Positions 61,401-64,000 of a stretch of 64,000 bases of DNA are shown in pieces; position 1 is the first letter of the stretch; each line of letters opens with the position of its first letter. Source of the stretch: Lophius americanus. Lineage: Eukaryota > Chordata > Actinopteri > Lophiiformes > Lophiidae. The DNA is taken from the NCBI GenBank assembly GCA_037951165.1, contig JBBDHG010000187.1:2945001-3009000 (forward strand), in the 5' to 3' direction. A model generated the notes under the pieces. That model did no database searches. It worked only from the letters and a program-made list of their open reading frames with translations, and was not told the origin of the DNA. The position numbers and the translations under genes were made by a program.

Positions 61401-62451
61401 AGTCACATGTCTAAGTCTCCTCTTTGCTTGTGTATGTATTTTTTGGCCTCACTATTACAATACTACACTACTAATCCTGGACCTCTACTTGGATTATAGT
61501 ACTCCATTCAACTGATTGGCCTAAAGCCATAACTACATATTAAATATTAAATCTAGCCGTTATGCTGGATTACTGTTAGATCCTTGAAAGGGGCGTGTGA
61601 CAACTGATGTGAAGCTGTGATCTTCCAACTGCATGAGATGTGTGTTTGCATTTTTTCAGTTGTAGACACAGCAGTTAGAGTGAGCTCTGTGTTTTTACAT
61701 CCTCAGGCAAACAGTATCCATAGCTGGCATTTGCTACAGTCTGAGGAAAGGTTTATCGTTACATCTATTAACCCAGTGTTTCTCTCTCAGGCGCGTCTGC
61801 CCGTGAAGTGGATGTCTCCAGAAAGTATCTTTGAGTGTGTTTACACGTTTGAAAGTGACGTGTGGTCTTATGGCATTCTGCTTTGGGAGATCTTCTCTCT
61901 AGGTATGTTTTTCCAGTCACAGCGTGTTCTCTGTGTGTTTTAAATTCTGTAACTGAATCTATCTGCTGTTGGTAGGAAGCAGTCCCTACCCCGGTATGCC
62001 TGTGGACGCCAAGTTCTACAAACTGATAAAAGATGGATACAGGATGGACGCTCCAGAGTTTGCACCCTGTGAAATGTGAGTTTTCCAAGGAAAGGAAACA
62101 TTATTGTTGTCCAAATGTTTATGAAATGTAACGTGAGAATGAATAAACAAAGGATATGTTTTGATTAGTAAGACTACAAAGAATGAGAATTAAATAGCGG
62201 CCGGTGCTCATCTGGTTGCATTTGGATTTTTCGAAGCGTAACTGAAACTGACAGCTTCGGAAGTAAGAAGAGGAAAATAATCAACACAAAAAAGAAAGAT
62301 GGCAGATAGATGACAATCTTTGTGTGCTGGTCTTCTGCTGTGCAGGTATCAGATTATGAGGTCCTGCTGGGACGCTGACCCCATCAACAGGCCTCCTTTC
62401 AGGAAGGTCGTGGAGAGGATTGTGCAACAGCTGTCAGATGCCACCAAACAT
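42634..62451 (+). CDS. kita: kit receptor tyrosine kinase, probably kita (exons 1-20; last exon outside or unseen)
   Basis: Cell-surface receptor for Kit ligand (SCF), needed by melanocytes, germ cells and blood precursors. Exons: 42634-42691, 49830-50084, 51483-51767, 51875-52014, 52579-52750, 53925-54111, 54819-54934, 55146-55260, 56715-56899, 58230-58336, 58462-58588, 59159-59263, 59603-59713, 59877-60018, 60191-60285, 60503-60633, 60960-61082, 61791-61902, 61976-62075, 62346-62451. They join to exactly 924 codons. The product has a signal peptide, five Ig domains, one transmembrane helix, juxtamembrane YVYIDPTQLPY, kinase GSGAFG, AVKML, HRDLAARN and DFG, and an insert with YRNI (Grb2 type) and YMTM (PI3K type). 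The human protein is 976 residues, so about 40-50 C-terminal residues are missing here. All introns are GT-AG except intron 15 (GC-AG). The kita rather than kitb call rests on linkage to pdgfra. Confidence 0.93.
44274..44362 (+). repeat. SINE fragment, middle part (DANA/Mermaid-like)
   Basis: TCATGTTCTCCCCATG followed by GGTGACTCTAAATTCTCTGT matches the usual body of these SINEs. Confidence 0.55.
44929..44978 (+). repeat. SINE fragment, 3' part
   Basis: TGTAATTCGCCTCTCACC and GCTTGGATAGGCTCCAGC resemble the 3' half of the same SINE family. The 570-bp gap to the fragment at 44274 suggests a later insertion or a second copy. Confidence 0.5.
45919..47771 (+). repeat. 1.85-kb (TATG)n/(TGTG)n microsatellite
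   Basis: Nearly pure TATG units with TGTG runs and recurrent TATGTCGTG interruptions, inside kit intron 1. Because ATG repeats without stops, long open frames exist on both strands; they are not genes. Confidence 0.98.
49830..50084 (+). CDS. kita: kit exon 2, Ig domain 1
   Basis: Encodes GSTKPTITPAG and an Ig fold with cysteines in FELHCQG and GRYICLEE; 255 bp, phase 1 at both ends. Confidence 0.93.
51483..51767 (+). CDS. kita: kit exon 3, Ig domain 2
   Basis: Begins DPENPFRKS. Includes SVSIPCLATDPSL and TYEGCYVCTGRL, with the extra cysteine pair typical of KIT domain 2; 285 bp. Confidence 0.93.
51875..52014 (+). CDS. kita: kit exon 4, Ig domain 3 first half
   Basis: VPVARPVIEMQASKRV, then ESLSLTCNTSNVNGEIKLKW; 140 bp ending in phase 0, as in mammals. 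Confidence 0.93.
52357..52402 (+). repeat. (TG)23 microsatellite
   Basis: Uninterrupted TG run in kit intron 4. Confidence 0.97.
52579..52750 (+). CDS. kita: kit exon 5, Ig domain 3 second half
   Basis: SATLHIQAVRPEDAGRYQCE carries the DxGxYxC motif of an Ig fold, followed by AENEKGVSSQSLWLDVY; 172 bp. Confidence 0.94.
52751..53924 (+). other. kit intron 5
   Basis: 1.17 kb without a gene or named repeat that I can see. Intron 6 (54112-54818), intron 8 (55261-56714), intron 9 (56900-58229), intron 11 (58589-59158), intron 17 (61083-61790) and intron 3' of exon 2 (50085-51482) likewise hold no recognised gene. Near 55390-55490 is an AT-rich TTTATAAxxxATTAATAAA block resembling a fish MITE. 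Confidence 0.5.
53925..54111 (+). CDS. kita: kit exon 6, Ig domain 4 first half
   Basis: Begins EKGFIYSKP, as human EKGFI, then GETLPLIVDLEAYPKPHTLS. Domain 4 lacks the usual cysteine pair, a known KIT trait needed for receptor-receptor contact. Confidence 0.93.
54819..54934 (+). CDS. kita: kit exon 7, Ig domain 4 second half
   Basis: YSSELRLVRLKMSEGGVYIF matches human YVSELHLTRLKGTEGGTY; 116 bp. Confidence 0.94.
55146..55260 (+). CDS. kita: kit exon 8, Ig domain 5 first half
   Basis: KPEIVSHEGPVDGQVRCVAE and FPAPRITWYYCEQAYA; 115 bp. Confidence 0.94.
56715..56899 (+). CDS. kita: kit exon 9, Ig domain 5 second half
   Basis: CSQQVNATQEEHNVITVTLF through TLECVATVEGEQAYTLFSIS; 185 bp. Only one donor is visible, so the mammalian GNNK alternative donor is absent. 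Confidence 0.92.
57482..57720 (+). other. G-rich block in kit intron 9
   Basis: Contains runs such as GGGACCGGGGGC and GGGTGTGTGGGCGGGC in a G-rich, AT-poor stretch. It has potential to form a G-quadruplex. Not recognised as a repeat. Confidence 0.3.
58230..58336 (+). CDS. kita: kit exon 10, transmembrane segment
   Basis: HDLFTPLLIGSVSAAGIL and a hydrophobic run ending FYKYLQ, matching human LFTPLLIGF..YKYLQ; 107 bp. Confidence 0.96.
58462..58588 (+). CDS. kita: kit exon 11, juxtamembrane region
   Basis: KPKYQVQWKVIEGIHGNNYV, then YIDPTQLPYDHQWEFPRK. The two autophosphorylation tyrosines in YVYIDP are intact; 127 bp. Confidence 0.97.
59159..59263 (+). CDS. kita: kit exon 12, kinase glycine loop
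   Basis: GKTLGSGAFGKVVEATAYGL and MTVAVKMLK with the ATP-binding lysine; 105 bp. Confidence 0.97.
59603..59713 (+). CDS. kita: kit exon 13, kinase alphaC
   Basis: EKEALMSELKVLSYLGNHMN and IVNLLGACTVGG; 111 bp. Confidence 0.97.
59877..60018 (+). CDS. kita: kit exon 14, hinge and kinase insert
   Basis: TLVITEYCCFGDLLNFLRRK, then insert with YYRNI (Grb2-type pYxN). The donor GTCAGG at 60019 is the one that keeps frame with exon 15; 142 bp. Confidence 0.9.
60191..60285 (+). CDS. kita: kit exon 15, kinase insert, GC donor
   Basis: LSDYMTMRPSAAG contains the YxxM PI3K site, followed by a serine-rich stretch and EKRRSIRK. The frame and the human junction require the exon to end at 60285 before GCAAGT, a GC-AG intron; 95 bp. 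Confidence 0.88.
60503..60633 (+). CDS. kita: kit exon 16, kinase C-lobe start
   Basis: GGSYSETDEESEMFDEDG, then DLLSFSYQVAKGMEFLASKN; 131 bp. Confidence 0.95.
60960..61082 (+). CDS. kita: kit exon 17, catalytic and activation loops
   Basis: CIHRDLAARNILLTQG, KICDFGLARDINTDSNYVVK. The Asp matching human D816 is present; 123 bp. Confidence 0.97.
61791..61902 (+). CDS. kita: kit exon 18
   Basis: ARLPVKWMSPESIFECVYTF and ESDVWSYGILLWEIFSLG; 112 bp. Confidence 0.97.
61976..62075 (+). CDS. kita: kit exon 19
   Basis: SSPYPGMPVDAKFYKLIKDG and YRMDAPEFAPCEM. The intron before it is only 73 bp. Confidence 0.95.
62346..62451 (+). CDS. kita: kit exon 20, end of kinase
   Basis: YQIMRSCWDADPINRPPFRK, then VVERIVQQLSDATKH, ending in phase 0 before gtaggt; 106 bp. 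The human next exon starts IYSNL and is not seen downstream. Confidence 0.95.
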
Positions 62452-64000
62452 GTAGGTTCTGATATCGTTGTATTCACTGTAAAAGGTCCAGAATACCGTT
62501 CCTTAAATACTGTATGATAAAGGCGTCAAAGGCCGCTCAGTGGGATTCAGAACTTTAAGGACGTGTGTCCGCGGGTTCCTGAAACAATTATGCTAATGTA
62601 GCTTTATGTATCTAACACCTCTGACTCGCCGGTTGAGTCTCCACACAAAGACCAAAAATAGATGCAAATGGTGCGAATGCTTGTGGCTAGCTGGCGAATG
62701 AAGCCAAGAATTATTTCACTCTTGTATTTTCACCTTTGAGTCGGTGTGTGAGTATGTAACTGTTGCATTCGTACTTGTTCACAAAAACATCTCCCAAGCG
62801 TTCGCATACAACTTAGGCAAAGTTTGTGGAGCCCCTCACAGCGTGAGCAGATGTGTTAGAGTCTCAGTGCCTTGCTCCAGGAAACCATTCCTTAACATAA
62901 GAGCTGGACTGGTTCTGCTCAAAGTTTGAGCAGAGCCAGTCTACCGGTCTTCACTGCTGTTTTTTCTTGGTGAAGACAATAATGGAGCGACGCTTGCGAT
63001 CTACTTCAGGCACTGCTCTGCATACTCACACCATCTGCAATCGTTTACCCATAACACCCTCCAAATTCGGTGGTGTATTTAAACTGCAGATTTCCCATAT
63101 CTCCTCTGCTCCTCCTGCTCTTTAATGCCCTACCAACACCCCAGCATCCACCTAGAGGCGCCGACAGGGGGGTAAGGATATTTGCTCATCACTTCCCAAA
63201 ATCTTGCTGTAAATGATGTGCGGGGAGCGATGAGGGTGGAGCCTAGACGCCACACGACATGTTTTGCCTCGATAATTAAGAACGATAACGTGGCTTGTCT
63301 GACTGAAATGCCCTTAGGTAAGGATGGGATATTTGGGTTAGTTTGGTCATTTGGGATTTCCAATGCAAGTCTAAGAGTTGAGCATCCAATAAGGTTGACA
63401 AGTATGGGAGTGTTTAAAAGCGTGCACTTAGAAGCAGATGCTACACAGCTAACGTGTTCATGCAGATAAATAGCACACATACCTCTATACAGTAATAACA
63501 CTTTATATCTTATTTGCTGAATTCTTATTAAATCCTCTCTAATTTCTCATTAAAACTACTATTGTGGCTGTGGCAGTTTTTCCGCTTTTTCCTGTTTTTG
63601 TGTTGCTTTATTAGCGTGGTAATCAGAGTTTCCATGTTCAATCACCGCCAGCAACTTTGGCCTTATTTTTCTCATGAATCACAGCATTTTATTTGACAGA
63701 TCTAATCATTTACAGTTATTTTCCCAAACATGTTGATTTACACTGCTCACAGGCTCGGCATTGACATCCGTACTTTACTCTAATTGCTTGTAATTCGGTA
63801 CATGTGACCATCCCTGAAATCCTCACTTGAACCTAAATGGATTTTTCCTCCCCCTATGAAAATGAAAAAAAGTATATTTACAGAATCAAACAGTTGAACA
63901 GAACAGTTGACTAACAGTTGACAGAATTGATGACGTAATAGAGTTTTACTGTATATCATCCTTTAATACATTAATAATGAATTCTGTTCAGTTATTTAGT
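62452..64000 (+). other. kit intron 20 (partial)
   Basis: No segment after an acceptor encodes text like human IYSNL or SQPLLVHDDV. The final exon and 3' UTR are taken to lie beyond the window. Nothing else recognised. Confidence 0.6.

Noticed and set aside
63087..63120. Possible last kit exon after an acceptor-like CTGCAG near 63087
   Set aside because: It translates to ISHISSAPPALL and a stop, unlike the conserved KIT tail.
63464..63500. Another possible last kit exon after ATGCAG near 63464
   Set aside because: Gives INSTHTSIQ and a stop; no resemblance to IYSNL or the SQPLLVHDDV ending.

Overview
The window is vertebrate nuclear DNA, almost certainly from a ray-finned (teleost) fish. 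It holds two neighbouring class III receptor tyrosine kinase genes, head to tail on the + strand: the 3' half of pdgfra (1-7226, 5' end outside the window) and nearly all of a kit gene (start codon 42634, exons 1-20, last short exon not found before base 64000). Evidence for a teleost is the tightly linked pdgfra-kit pair, several introns of only 73-110 bp, fish-type dispersed repeats (a DANA/Mermaid-like SINE tail, hAT-like ends, L1/Tx1-like and L2/CR1-like LINE relics) and abundant CA, TATG and TTGG repeats. I call the second gene kita because in zebrafish the kit copy next to pdgfra is kita; this is synteny reasoning, not a phylogeny.

Layout: 1-7226 pdgfra exons equivalent to human exons 10-23 (end of Ig domain 5, transmembrane, juxtamembrane, split kinase, C-tail); 7227 to about 8810 its 3' UTR, with two miR-140-5p seed matches and three AATAAA signals; about 8.8-42.2 kb intergenic DNA without a convincing gene, with decayed transposons, simple repeats, a 53-bp minisatellite, a three-octamer candidate enhancer and CTCF-like sites; 42.24-42.63 kb kit promoter and 5' leader; 42634-62451 kit exons 1-20, with a 7.1-kb intron 1 that contains a 1.85-kb TATG/TGTG microsatellite; 62452-64000 part of kit intron 20.

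All exon boundaries were read by eye from conserved protein sequence and splice sites. Every join keeps frame: pdgfra gives 609 residues plus stop in this window, and kit gives exactly 924 codons over exons 1-20. Kinase exons 105, 111, 123, 112, 100 and 106 bp are the same length in both genes, as expected for products of an old tandem duplication. Both receptors bind dimeric ligands at the cell surface (PDGF and Kit ligand) and signal through PI3K, Grb2/Src and, for pdgfra, PLC-gamma docking tyrosines, which are visible here. They act in neural crest, pigment cell, germ cell and mesenchymal development.

I found no new gene system. The most notable points are a kit exon 15 donor that must be a GC-AG splice site with a competing GT donor 4 nt downstream, two miR-140 sites in the pdgfra 3' UTR, a triple octamer cluster upstream of kit, the nested duplication inside the giant intronic microsatellite, and a pair of TIR-bounded elements that each contain an antisense LINE reverse transcriptase fragment.
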